DNA of 50,751 nt, taken from positions 1 through 50,751 of the forward strand of contig JAKCWW010003094.1 of the NCBI GenBank assembly GCA_026260175.1. The letters run 5' to 3'. The stretch is from Reticulitermes lucifugus. Taxonomy: Eukaryota; Arthropoda; Insecta; Blattodea; Rhinotermitidae. Position numbers and translations under genes: made by a program. This document shows, piece after piece, positions 1 through 12,300 of this stretch (positions are counted from its first letter, which is position 1; each line of letters starts with the position of its first letter). The notes below the pieces were generated by a model. It made no database searches, was not told where the DNA came from, and saw only the letters and a program-made list of their open reading frames with translations.

Positions 1-60
1 AGGCTGCGGTGCGTCCGGAGCTAATGCCGACGGGCCCATAGACACAGAAGAAGAAGAAGA
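1..60. repeat. Half of a palindromic repeat ending in (GAA)n, left edge
   Basis: The first ~60 bases are the reverse complement of 50692-50746 with only one or two differences, and both copies run into a GAA/TTC triplet run. The right copy continues a few bases past CGCAGCCT into TAGGCT, which is the start of the left copy. The complete repeat is therefore a palindrome centred on GCAGCCTTAGGCTGC with arms of about 60 bp, and the window starts almost exactly at its centre. Confidence 0.75.
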
Positions 61-960
61 AGAGACCCGTCCTTTGACTTCCGTTTTTGACTCTTTTTAT
101 GAGTTCGATCATATCTTCCTTGTTTTATGCTAGTAGAATGGTTATCATCTGCGTGTTGTAAGTTGTTTATTTTCGTCCCCCTATTCTGACATTTGCTTCC
201 ATATCTTCTAACTCTGCTGTTCTTATGTACTCGCTGTATAGATGAAAGAGGCCAGGAAATAAAGTACAGCCTTGCCTTACACCTCTTTGGATTGGAAATC
301 ATTCTGTTGTGCCTTGTTCAACCTGTACCTTGGCCTCATGCTCTCTGTATTCTCTTATTAACACTATCAAATGTTTAGGCATTTTCATACTTCTCATGCT
401 GTTCCACATCTTTAAATGCTCCACAATATCAAAAGCTTTGTAATCCATGAAGCACAGATGTAGATTTTTGTAGCGCTCCCTTGCCCTTACATTAATAATT
501 TGGTCCCTTGTCCCGCGCCCTTTTCTGAATCCGTTCTATATACGGCTCAAGTCGTTTTACAATAATTTTCAATAGGATATTACTTGCAAGAGGAGTTAGT
601 GCAATGGTGTGGTTATTCGTGAACTCTGACATTTCCCTGCTTGGGTAACAGTTTGAAAGTAGACTGTTTCCACTCTCGTGGCCATTTCACATTCTCTCAT
701 ACTTCATTACACAAGGTGGTGATTTCTGGAATGATTTCTTCTTTGATGGCTTTTAATAGTTCTATTTGTATGGTGTCACACCCAGGGGTTATGTTGTAAG
801 TTAATCTAAAGCCCATCTTGACTCACCCTTCAGAATGTACGGTTCTTTCCAGCATGTTAAGTCGATGAAATCTTCGGGCTGTTCATTTGGTTTCTACAGC
901 TCTGCTGTGTACTCCTTCCATCTTTCTAAAATTTTTATCTTTTTCGCTTATTTGTTCTCC
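61..960 (-). mobile_element. LINE reverse-transcriptase fragment (non-LTR retrotransposon), decayed
   Basis: Read on the minus strand, about 560 down to 180 gives a typical non-LTR reverse transcriptase core: GFRKGRGTRDQI, then CFMDYKAFDIVEH (palm motif A with the catalytic Asp of the DYKAFD type), MPKHLIVLI, and after an in-frame stop RGVRQGCTLFPGLF (the GVRQGC...P motif) and LYSEYIR. The YxDD box is not visible and several stops and slips break the frame, so this is a dead copy. The RGTRDQI/VRQGC style fits the RTE-like or related LINE families common in insects; the exact clade cannot be set by eye. It probably belongs to the same family as the 3' part at 18063-18690. Confidence 0.8.
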
Positions 961-1540
961 ATTTTTACCTTTTAAGCGCCTCTGTTATGGGGATAAACTG
1001 TCTAGTGATCTCTCTAATTCTCCTGAACATATTCCTTTGTCTCTTTTTCTTGTTTTTCTCCTCTAAATCGCGGTTCTTCTCTTCGATTAATCTTTCCTTA
1101 TCTTTAATTGCTTCTCTTTGAAACTCTAAGTTTAATATTCTTACTTCTGACCTGTCTCCTTGTTGTTTTTCTTCCCGTCTCACTTCTGCATTATTGATAG
1201 TTCTTTCTGTGAGCCCCTTTGGACCTTTCTTGCGTCTTTTTGTGGTATATTTTTCATGGCAGCTTGTTTCATAATGTTTATTATCTCTGTTCATGAGTTA
1301 CGGGAATCTCGGTTCTTCAGTTCTAATGTTTCGAATTCTTTTTCTGCTGCTGGTTTCATAATCTTTATTATGTCTGCCCAGAAGTTACGGGGATCTCGGT
1401 TCTTCAATTCTAAGGTTTCGAATCCTTTTTCTGTTGCATAATTATATTGTTCTGGTATGTTCTCTAAGCCTAACTTTGTTCGCTTTAGTATATATTCTTC
1501 TGATTCTTTAACCTTACTCTGGCTATTGCTATTAACAATT
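961..1540 (-). mobile_element. Upstream part of the antisense LINE, charged linker with internal duplication
   Basis: Minus-strand frames here (about 1623 to 965, with a stop near 1291) encode a very charged, Lys/Glu/Arg-rich stretch that leads toward the RT fragment. A unit of roughly 90 bp is duplicated side by side (about 1258-1348 and 1349-1437), so FETLELKNRDPRN and FETLELKNRDSRN appear twice. Such charged linkers lie between endonuclease and RT in many LINEs. I see no intact endonuclease domain. The assignment to the LINE rests on position and orientation. Confidence 0.45.
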
Positions 1541-1800
1541 CGTGTTCGGACCCGCAGTCCGCAGAGTGATTCATGCAGATTTCCAATTTCATACCTTCGA
1601 AAGCAGTGGTTTGGAGGATCCATGGTTTGCAGCGCGCTCAGGAAACTGTACGATACTGCCCGTGTCCATTTCGTGCGATTTGATGAGTATGATCGACCGT
1701 GATTGTGGTATCGCCCACGCTAAGTGCAAGAGGAGGACGATACAAAGGTCACCTTGAAGCGTAAATTGGTGGGTTGGTTAATCTTTTCGGCAAGTACGTG
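1540..1800 (+). promoter_or_regulatory. CpG-rich stretch, candidate PFK promoter or 5' non-coding exon
   Basis: About twenty CG dinucleotides occur in ~260 bp (for example TTCGGACCCGCAG, CAGCGCGCTCAGG, CGATCGACCGTG, GGACGATAC), while flanking sequence is strongly CpG-poor. The first coding exon starts with a splice acceptor at 3204-3205, so a non-coding first exon must lie upstream, and this is the only CpG-rich stretch between the left edge and exon 1. Possible donors exist (AAG|GTCACC near 1748, TTG|GTGGGT near 1768), but none can be chosen by eye. It could equally be part of a young repeat. Confidence 0.35.
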
Positions 1801-2261
1801 TGATATTTAGAATTTCCCTTGCAAATGAAGAGCGGAACCCAACACTTTTAAGTGGCTACATACCTTTCTGTGAAGTGTGCTTAATAATGTTTATTTCAGA
1901 AATCTGTAGGCATACTAGTGATGAAACTTTTAAATTGTAATTCAGTAACGCAACCATCCAAACAGAACTAGTAATTCACCGAAAGCAAATTTATTATCCA
2001 AAGCTTGACATGTTTCAACCTAAGGTTGTCAAAGGGAGGTGCAGTGTAACAACGAAAAACAATCTTCGATGTACATTCAGTACCATTAGATTTCACGTGT
2101 GAAGGCTGTTAACTGGTTATGCAGTATTGAAATTATAAGTGAACAATTAAAGCTCCCTTAATATGACATTGCCACATTATTTTCTTTTCATCAGAATCAT
2201 CGGTCGCTTGTCTGGAGTTATAATAATATGGCAATGTTATGTTACTGAAATTAATTCATAA

Positions 2262-2385
2262 CTAACTAACTCCATGGAGCAGAGTCCTTCTTGAGAAGCT
2301 AACAGGTCGTCAGCTAGTCAAGAAATTCCCCGCGTTTTATGGAACCAGAAGGTTCATTACCGCACTCACAAGAGCCCGTGAAATT
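2262..2385 (-). mobile_element. LINE 3'-end fragment
   Basis: About 120 bp (from AACTAACTAACTCCATGGAG to CACAAGAGCCCG) match 18063-18190, the 3' end of the antisense LINE copy there, at high identity. In element sense it ends with CTCCATGGAGTTAGTTAGTT. It is a short 5'-truncated insertion, as is typical for LINEs. Confidence 0.75.
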
Positions 2386-3205
2386 AATTCATACAGTTAT
2401 TAAAATTAATTAATTCTTGTATGGTGTCCAAATGAATCGGCAATTTAAGTGCTGCATGTATTTCTTGGATTTATGTGTTTCATCGTTGCCTTGTTTATCT
2501 GTCGTTATTTTAGGCTTCGTCACGTTCGTAGTTTATATCTTATATAATGTCAAGTTGGGCTGTTGATCATATGGTTTCCATTCTAGTATTGATATTTTAA
2601 TTTCCTGCGTTCGCATCTTAGGAAATGGTTCATTTTGCAAGTACAATTAACAAAATATATTATGTTCACTATGTTGCTAGTGGTTGGTTCTGAGGCACTA
2701 ACCTAGAATAGTTACCAGAGACATGGGTGATTCACTGTGCCTGGCATAAGTAATTTTATCAAGAGGACATTGGTGACAGAACAGATGAGTAGTAAGAGCC
2801 AGTAAGTGTTGACTGTATAGGAACTAATACAGGTAATGCAAACATCTAACTTTAGACAACTAGTAAGGGAAAATAAATATTATAGGAGCTATGGTATAAG
2901 TAACCTAAAAACTTTCAGAGTTACCATTTAATGGGCAAGCACTTCATCATATTTTTTTTGACGTATGTTAATACCAACGTTATTAGTTGGGCTGCACTTC
3001 AGGGCCTTCCTTACAGAAAACAGCAGGAGGAAAGTGCTGTTTGCTGGTTTTATAATGATGTGGTTGAGTTTATAAGAGTTGACTGCAGTAGTGACAGCGG
3101 AGGCCTTGGTAGCTTAGTGGTAGTGGGTGATTGTTTTCTAGATATAAGACCTTTGTTCTTACAAGTGATGGTTTTGGTATGATACACTTCTTTGTTTGAT
3201 TGCAG

Positions 3206-3323
3206 AACATTTTCACCATGTCGTCATCCCCTTCTGCAGTGTATGATAACAAGAGATTCATTGAAAGAGGGTCTCATAAAGGAAAGGGTTTAGCTGTCTT
3301 TACAAGTGGTGGAGATTCACAGG
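3206..3323 (+). CDS. Pfk: PFK exon 1 (start codon at 3218)
   Basis: Acceptor TTTGATTGCAG ends at 3205; 12 non-coding bases follow, then CACC-ATG, a good animal start context. An in-frame ATG at 3200 lies inside the acceptor and is excluded. The exon codes for 35 residues ([14 protein letters not shown]...) ending SGGDSQ and the first base of Gly36. Donor G|GTATGG, phase 1. A separate 5' non-coding exon is required upstream. Confidence 0.93.
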
Positions 3324-6300
3324 GTATGGTGGTACTATATCTCTTAATTAGAGCTTGCAACTGTGGTGCAAAAATTATGGGTAAAACTGGACAAGTGATA
3401 ATTATTATGTATAATTAATGATTGTTAAACATGAAGACTTTGTGCTGGTGCTTTTATTCCTGGCTGAAAGTTGTCAGGGTGTTTGAATGATGTAAATATG
3501 TGGTAGAGGGGAAGACTGAAGATTTGTGCACCCCTAGCTTGCATATAAATTTCTGGCATCTATCCATGAAATAGTCAACAGCAAGAAATATGTGGAGGTC
3601 TGTCTTCAGGGCATTTGTAGTCAGCTGAGGCCTCTCCACAACATCTTCTGGTTCAGTAAGCACTCTCAGCTCTTGAAGGTACTCCTCAGTTAGGTTGGCA
3701 GCATAAGAAAAGAACACTTCCTTCATATCAGGCTCCTCCAGACCTGGGAATCGTTTGCCTGGAACTTTGTGGGTTAATATGAAGGTGTCACTTATTTTAT
3801 CCCATTGGTTGGGGAACTTCCAGAAGGCAGCAACTGCTTCAGAGGAAAGCTTCTTCCAGCAGCTGTTTGGGTGGAACACTGGTCTTGACATTATGCCTGA
3901 TCTTGTCTTCATATTCTGTGATGTGATAAATTGTGGTTTGTTTACACTGAAATGCTATCCGCGTGTGGCAGTGCTCATTTTCTTGTCCATCTTAGCCAGT
4001 ATCTCTGCGCTATAGCAGTGACATCATTTTCCTTTTCTTTATCCTTATATCCTTCTTCAGCATGTAACATCACACCAGACATAATACATCAGTATTAGTT
4101 CTAGAAACTAAAAGCAAGTCATTTACACACACCGACATATGCACACAATAGAATTATATCTTATACATAAGCTTCGATCCTCCTACATGCTTCAGTGGAT
4201 AAATTGCCAGACGTCAGTACAACGGAATAAATGATATTAATATGTCAGTCTCACATGTACAATGTTAAAATATAAAAATATATAAAATAGCAGCTATAAA
4301 TACAATAATATGGATACTAAGGCTATTATAATGTTGACACATTCTTGGTTAAAATTCAATGATATGTCTTTGTTCACAATGTGTGTAGTTATATGTATAC
4401 AAGCATAATCTTGATGTTGTACAGCACATTCCTACATAGGACACATCAATATACACCACAGGGACTTGATCCTTTTGGTTTGAAAACTGAGATTAGACAT
4501 TTGTATACATGTAACTACATGCATTGTAAACAAAGACATATCATTGAATTTTAACCAAGAACGTGTTAACGTCGTAATACACTATTCACATTGTATTTAT
4601 AGCTGTTATTTTATATATTTCATATTTTAACATTGTGCATGTGAGATTGATGTATTAATATTATGTATTCCTTTGTATAGACATCACCATAAGGATGGCA
4701 ATTTATCGCAGAAACCTGTAGGAGGGTTGAAGTTTTGTCTATAACATATAATTCTGTTGTGTGCATATGTTGGTGTGTATAAATGATTGCAATCACAATG
4801 CATGGAATGAGTAATATTAAACAGAAAAGCAATTGTTGAAGTATATTCTGTGTTGCACAATACCGGGGTAGCTACACAGTGAGACAGGTAGGCAGATGTG
4901 GGCTGTTGTGTAATATACCATATGCCTTTGCCAGAGCTAACATGATCAAGTGAGGTACCTGGATAAATGGTATGACAGTTCTTGCATGAATAATTAAATG
5001 ACAATGGACAGAGCAGCTAACAAGGCAAGTCTGGGGTAAATTCAACTTGTTTTCAATGCATCTCACATAAAAATGTTTCATGCCATGTTAGTTCATGCAT
5101 AACAGAGTTGTGAACAGAGCACTCACAGAATGTAAAGTTATATCAGAAATACATGGCAATACAAGAGTATAATTGGGAATGTGACGTTAAGATAATTTAG
5201 TAACAGAAAGTCAATTTACATTTATATTTTTAGTGTTATGTATGCAAGATACATGAAAACCAAAATTACTTGTGTAATCCTAGGATGTTAGGCCTTGACA
5301 TTTCTTTTTAGTGACATAAAATTTAGACTGAACTGCAATAAAAGTAGTTATATTTACCAAGGGTATGCTTTGAGGTTGTGTTTCATTGATGTATAGTTAT
5401 GGAAGTTGGACTTTGAGGTTTTATGTTAGTGTCCACAAGTACACAAAAGTATATACAGGGCAGAAGTCAGGCCTTCAACTCTCATTTTGTTGGGAGAAAC
5501 TGAACTGCATCATGGAGTTCAGGCTTTGATGTTTGTTTTGGTGGCAGGAAGTTCAGTCTGTCACTTTGTGGTTTATTGACAGCAGTTTAACTTTAACAAA
5601 TATTTATAGTGAGGTTAGGCTCATAGGCTTCATTCATATCACCTTGTAGCAGTCCACTTTCCAATAGGAATTTCAGTGCCTTCTTGTAGCCTGTAAGCAG
5701 GTACACATATGCAGAGAACCTCCCTGTTAGTATGCTGTTCTGTCACACAATTCATATTTCTTCCTCTCATCTCTAAGTGACTGCACTGTGCCTCTCACTG
5801 TGACTTTTCTGAATACAGTCCTTTCTTTTGCAACCATTTTATATGTTACCTTAGCTGTCATTGTTGGCTGTCTTGTTCTGCATATGGATGCCAATGGTTG
5901 CTACTGGACTTTGACATAAGAAGTATGTATTGGAGGGTTATATTGACATTCATAAATTTTTATTATATTGCAAAATAGCAGTCTGTTGAATCCTGTGTTT
6001 ATGTACAGTTGTGTGTTCCACATAACAAGCAACATGAATGGGTTACCAGTCCTGGACTGGATCCAATAGTGTTTGTATTGTCCATGTATAGGAAGAAGTG
6101 ATCTTACATGGATAGAGTGAGATTTTTTATCACAAATGAAGCCCTTGTATTTTCTTAAATACTGCGACAATTTGTAGGTGTTAAAATTTGTTTTAGGCTT
6201 AGTTATGGCTTTATGTTGTATAAATACTAGTTGGCTAAATATTTCATGATTATAAGACATAGGTATATAAAATTCAACGATTCTGTTCTTATTGGATATG

Positions 6301-9300
6301 ATGCTGTGTCAGTGGTTAATTGGACCTTTTATACCCCTGAAGATAAAGGGACTATACTCCTTCACAAGGTTAGGAACCAGGGTACCCAGTGATGCAGCAT
6401 CATATCCCAGAAGAATGGAGTCCCAACAACGCCACTATGAAAACCTAAACACTCGTATGTAGAGCTTGTGATGAGAATTAACAGCATTGTTGCTTAACAT
6501 TTTTTGGGTTGTTGCCCAGCTTCAATTTTTGGTGTATGACCAACGTTTCGGGATCACCTGTTTGTCCCATCTTCAGGGTCTTAGGTAAAAAGGATGACAG
6601 GAGGTAAGGAACATGTGTTTATATAGGAGTGGGGTCCAATGGGTAATATTGAATGGACGAGCCAATCGGGAGGAAGGGGCAATGACCGGAGATAGAGGGG
6701 ATCCCATAGCCACTCCATCTGTTTGTTTGTAAAAATGTCCACCACAGGTGAAGGACCCCACTGATTCAGTGGAATGTAAGACCGCTCTCCTACTCAAGAA
6801 ATCAAAATTAGCTGAGGACATTTGCAAACGGTTACGACCCACTGGCACAAGACCTCCAAGACTCTATGGATTACCTAAGATCCATAAAGAAGGAATCCCC
6901 TTAAGACCCATCATCAGCAACGTTGGAGCTCCTACCTACCAGCTGTCAAAATATCTGGCCACCCTACTGAGCCCCTTCGTGGGACAATCTATACACCATG
7001 TCAAAAACTTGTCCGAGTTTGTACGCACTTTGTACTTGCTTCAATTGGGACCACGAGATATGATGGTCAGCTTCGATGTGGTTTCTTTGTTCACAAAAGT
7101 GCCGGTTAAAGACTTACTGGATCTCCTAGTCGAATCTTTGATGAAGACATACTGGCCCTATTCAGACATGTTCTCAAGTCTACGTATTTCACCTATGGTG
7201 GACATTTTTACGAACAAACGGAAGGAGTGGCTATGGGATCCCTCTATCTCCGGTCATTGCCGATTTCTTCATGGAGGATTTTGAAGCGAAAGCAATACAA
7301 CTAGCGACAAACAAACCAACCTGTTGGTTCCGATATGTAGATGATACTTTCGTCATCTGGCCTCATGGGACTGATAAACTAAGGAAGTTCCTGACCCTTT
7401 TAGATAATATTAACAAAAACATACAATTTACTATGGAAACGGAGGAAGACAACCATCTGCCGTTCCTTGATATATATAAGAGACCGGATGGAACCTTAGG
7501 ACATAAAGTTTACCAGAAACCAGCGCACACCAACCTATATTTGAATGCTGATTCGCACCATCATCCGTCCAGTGAACAAGCTCTACTCAACACCATGTTC
7601 ACAGAGCCCACTCCCTGTGTGACAGCGACAGCCTGAAGTATGAATTGGACTTTCTCAAAATCACCTTTAAGGAAAATGGCTACAGCAGTAAACTAATACA
7701 CTAAGCACTCAAGTCCAATACCAAACTACCTAAACTCTATGACAAACCAGTGTCAATTGCGATGCTACCATACTTCCATACCACGTGCAACCGTCTCAGC
7801 CGATTGTTATCCAGACATAATATCAAAAGTGTTGCATTCCCGCCTAAGAAAATTTCCAGCTTCCTCCGCCCGGTGAAGGACATCATGGGATTAAAAACCG
7901 CAGGGGTTTACAGGGTCCCCTGCAAATGTGGACTTGTATATATCAGACAGACGGGGAGATCCATTGAAGTCAGGATAAAAGAACATCAACACAACATCCG
8001 GCTACTTCAGCTGGACAAATCAGCTTTGGCGGAACATGGCTTCAACCACAACCAAAAAATCTTGCTTCAAGATGTTGAAGTTCTATCCACAAAATCTGGA
8101 GGCAATTGAGGTGAACCTGCACCCTAATAACATCAACAGGGAAGATGGATTGATACTTAGTGGAGCATGGAAACCCATCATACGACTTCTGACAGAAAAC
8201 AGCAAGTCTCCTTCTCTGCCACTCAATCACACCCAGTGAATACTTGGTACCAGTTCTTAGAGTTTGACTCCCCTTCCTCCCATCATGGACATTTTTCCAT
8301 CTGTTGCTACAGCCAGCAACCATATATATATATACCCCCACCACTTCTTACCCAGTCCCTGTCAGAACCTATCATAACACACCACACCTCCCCCTTCCTT
8401 CTGATTGGCTCATCGATTCAATACTACCTGTTGGACCCCACTCCTATGTAAACACATGTTCCTTACCTCCTGGCATCCTTTTTAAATTTTTACCTAAGAC
8501 CCTGAAGGTGGGACAAACAAGTGATCCCAAAACGTTGGTCATACATAAAAAATTGACGCCGGGCAACAACACAAAAAATTTTAAGCAACATTACTTCCAC
8601 AGCAGAAGCCTTCAATTACATATTAACAGCATTGATTGGAAGGAAATAAACTATGTGCTCCTTACTTTGGAGGACTCGATTTGTTCCAGGGCCAGTTCAT
8701 TTGGGATTTGTGGTGGACAAAATGACACTGGGACAGACTTTGCTCCAAGTACTCCCCTTTCCCTTGCCAGTATCGGTACACCATTGTACCCTATTCATAT
8801 TTCATTCATCTGCTGTCAGTAGTATATGATCTTAGCAGCTTACAGTGTCATTAAATAAAACACTTGCAAGAAATCCTTTTACATTTATTACATTCTTATA
8901 GAATGGTAACCAACTACCTGGTGCAGTTCTTAAGGTAAACTTCTGTTCTTACCTGACCTGTTCAACACTGCCATACCAGGGACCCTATTGTTACTCCTGT
9001 TCACATCCTTGCACACTGTTTCCATGGTATTATTCTCTAATGTTCTGACGATGGTGTATTGTAACTAAACTCATTAACTGTGTGGACTTTTTCCGCTGTC
9101 TAATGTATTACAATTAATATGTTTTAGAAGCATGCCTGAAGAGGGGGGCAGATACTGTCCCTGAGACGTAATGTTGCCTTAATTATATTGTCATTACATT
9201 AGACAATGAAAAATTCACAAATTTTCTGAGTTTAGTTATTTTTATGGTGTCCGTTTCAGTTTTATCTTCCTCCTGCATCTTCCTGTCTCAACTATCAGTT

Positions 9301-12300
9301 TCTTTGTGATTTTCCAACCATAATTTTAGGGATACTACTTTTTCCTCCTCCATTTATGCTGCACATTCAAGCACTCTGACCTATAATTTAATCTTGTTGA
9401 CAGTAGTAGTCACATGGACTGTGAAGCCATGTATGTGATTTTCACCTTTCCCTTTACTGTCACCTCTTGTAGGTTGAAATACCGTTAGTGATTTATTTTC
9501 AGACATGTATAATCGTCGTTCTTGCTATCAGTTTTTTTCACCTATGTGGAGCAGGAAAGACAGTTTCATTTTATCTTTACAGCTAATGTAGGATATTAAT
9601 ATGTGTGTTTTTATTTAATCACCCTGGATTGCTATATGACTTTCAAAGGAAGAAACTGCCTATCCCAGGAGAGTGGGTTTTGCGCGGACTATTTCCATTT
9701 ATTGTTTGGTAGTGAAGAAGAAAATAGTCACATACAAGCAATGCAGTTGAACAAACTTTAAAACTGGCATTTAGTACTATTTGGAAGTAAAAGGAAAGTT
9801 TTTATTTTTATTTCCCGATAGATGATATAATGTTTTTGTTGGTTACAGGTATGAATGCAGCTGTCAGGGCTGTGGTACGAATGGGTATTTACTTGGGCTG
9901 CAAAGTATTCTTCATTAAGGAAGGTTACCAGGGAATGGTGGATGGTGGAGATAACATTGTTGAAGCAACGTGGTCTTCTGTGTCTTCTATTATACACAAG
10001 GTAGGATTTATCTCTTGGGACACTGGGTGTGAATATGTTACGCACATCAGCTGAGGTCTATGTTGGAACATATCTGTTTGTTGTAAAGTCTGTTAAGGTA
10101 ATTTCATACATGCTGTAGAAAATTTAAAAATGTGGGGTTTCTCTTGTCCTCTTTCCTGATATGAAATATGTGGGTGTTGATATTTTCACAGCAATGTCAT
10201 TGAGGATGCCAATCACTGGGGATGTCATGCTGCATTCTTGGTTGAGTGGTTTCAAACATTGTGAAGGAACATGGTGCTTTCACCTTCAAGGGTATGTGGC
10301 TCAAGAAAAATGCCAGAACAGGTTAAATGGCGGGGATGTATGGGCAAGGTCTAATCAGTTGTTGCTGGTCAGAAAAGTTTGTGAGCCAATATGTGAGGGA
10401 GGGGCTCAGGTGTACAGCTGGTACTCTGAAAAGGGGTGTAATTAGAAGTTTGGAGGGCAGGTCACTAGCTGGTGACCAACTGGGAGGCTGGTGGGTTCAG
10501 AACAAGCACAATGGGGCAAGAGATGGGAGGAGAATAGGTGATAAACTACACAGAAAACAATTTCCACTGCTGGACTGAGCATGGCAGCACACAGTGCAGT
10601 TCCTGTGTTACCTGCCACACAGAAAGTGGTCCAGCAACAAAAGTATTCCTCTGCATATGATTTGGGGGCCTGTAGAGGGCCAGCCAGAACTGGATACAGG
10701 TGAGGTGAGAAGGTGAGGAAGACAAGGTTATTGGGGTGTGTGAGCACTATGAACTTGTCCACTGGGGAGGAAGAGGAATGTGAAGGAAGGAGTTGTGGGA
10801 AGGACCATCTCTGAGAGGCTTCCTACAGTTCACAGATGTTTCCATGACCGATTAGGCCAGCCTCCCTGTTCATGCTGTTGGGATGGAACTTGATGTTACT
10901 TGCCTTCCTGATTAGCTGGTTCTTGTATCTAGGTTTGGTGGAGAGGATTTTGGTGTCCTGGATTTTACTGTGTTGGTCATGGTTAGATATGTCCTCTACC
11001 ACTGCAAACTTATTGGGTTCCTTCCATCTCTTTCTCCATTCTGCTTGCCCTGAACCCACTAGTCCCTCGGTTGGTCACCAGTTGGTGATTAGCCCTCCAT
11101 TTCACTTCAAATTATGCCCCTTGCCAGTGCCCCAGCTATACACCCGTTCTTGACTTGCTAACCTTTTGTGGCAGCAACAGCTGGTCAGACCTTGCCTGCA
11201 TGTGCTCACCATGTAACCTGTTTTGGAATTCTTCATAGACCACATACCCTTAGAGATGAAGGCACTACATTCCTTCAAAACATTGGGAACTACTCATCCA
11301 GTGGCCAAGGGCAGTGACACATCCCACAAAACTAGAATCCTCATTATGAAATTCACTCTATTCATACTAACATGTGGTAGCCATGGTTGGGAAGTGTGCA
11401 AGTACTGTGGTGGAATTTTCATACATGGTTCACATTCTTATTCTCAGTTTTCTTTTAATTAATTGAGTAGACTTTAGTTTCTTAATTTTGAAGTTCAGTT
11501 TTTTTTTTCATTGTAGTCCATATCAGTAATTTTAAATACAGTGTCAAATTCGTCTATATGACAAAATGTATAATGAGAAACTAAACTGCAGTCTGTTTAT
11601 ACAAGGCCTGAACATTTTGTGATCCATTTTCATGGTCATCCTTATGGGGATGTGCAAACTACTGATAACTTTTTTTTTTCTTCAGTGTTTAAAATATACT
11701 GTAAACTGTATTTAAACAGGTGTTAGTTGGGACACAGTTAACCTTACTGCTATCCAAAATTTAAACACAGTGTCAGAGTTCATGCAAAGGGCCCTCCACA
11801 CTGTAGGGACATGGTGCGGCAGAGTTGGCTTGTCAGTTAACCCTGACAAGACCGACCTTGTTGTATTTACAAGTAAAAGGAAACTTCCTGGTTTTTTTGA
11901 ACCTCTTTTCTTTGGAGTTACTTTGCACCGTTCCGAGTTGGTCAAGTATCTGGGGGTGATCGTGGACTCTACGTCTCTATCATTCCACCATCCATCACCT
12001 TTGCATCTCTAGTCTGGTGGCCTGGTTGTCAGACAGCTAGTGCCAAGAAATGGCTAAATAGAATCCAAAGACTTGCTTGTCTGGGGATAACGGGGGCTAT
12101 ACGCACTACACCGAGTGCCTTGGAGGTACTCACCTGCCTTCCACTACTTGATCTGGTGGTTCAAGATGAGGCGAGGTTAGCTGCGCATCGACTGTGGAGA
12201 CTGGAGTGCTGGTCTTATCTACACCCCAATTGTGGACATAGTACCATATTAATGCGGCTTCAAAAATCGTATCCCATATTCAGTACGGGGAACAATATTA

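Larger units (their letters stand above)
6481..8630 (+). mobile_element. Penelope-like retroelement, nearly full length, inactivated
   Basis: An RT of the Penelope class is followed by a GIY-YIG endonuclease and flanked by terminal sequence in inverted orientation: 6481-6690 is the reverse complement of about 8385-8610. Left of the coding part, 6690-6745 is an inverted copy of an internal RT segment (7185-7255), so the left flank is an inverted truncated copy joined to the main one, an arrangement known for Penelope elements. Hammerhead-like cores lie in both flanks. The organisation (inverted left, direct right, no LTR or poly-A) separates it from LINEs. Confidence 0.88.

Noticed and set aside
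3200..3217. Upstream in-frame ATG adding MQNIFT to PFK
   Set aside because: It overlaps the splice acceptor TTTGATTGCAG, so it is removed with the intron; the ATG at 3218 has the better start context.
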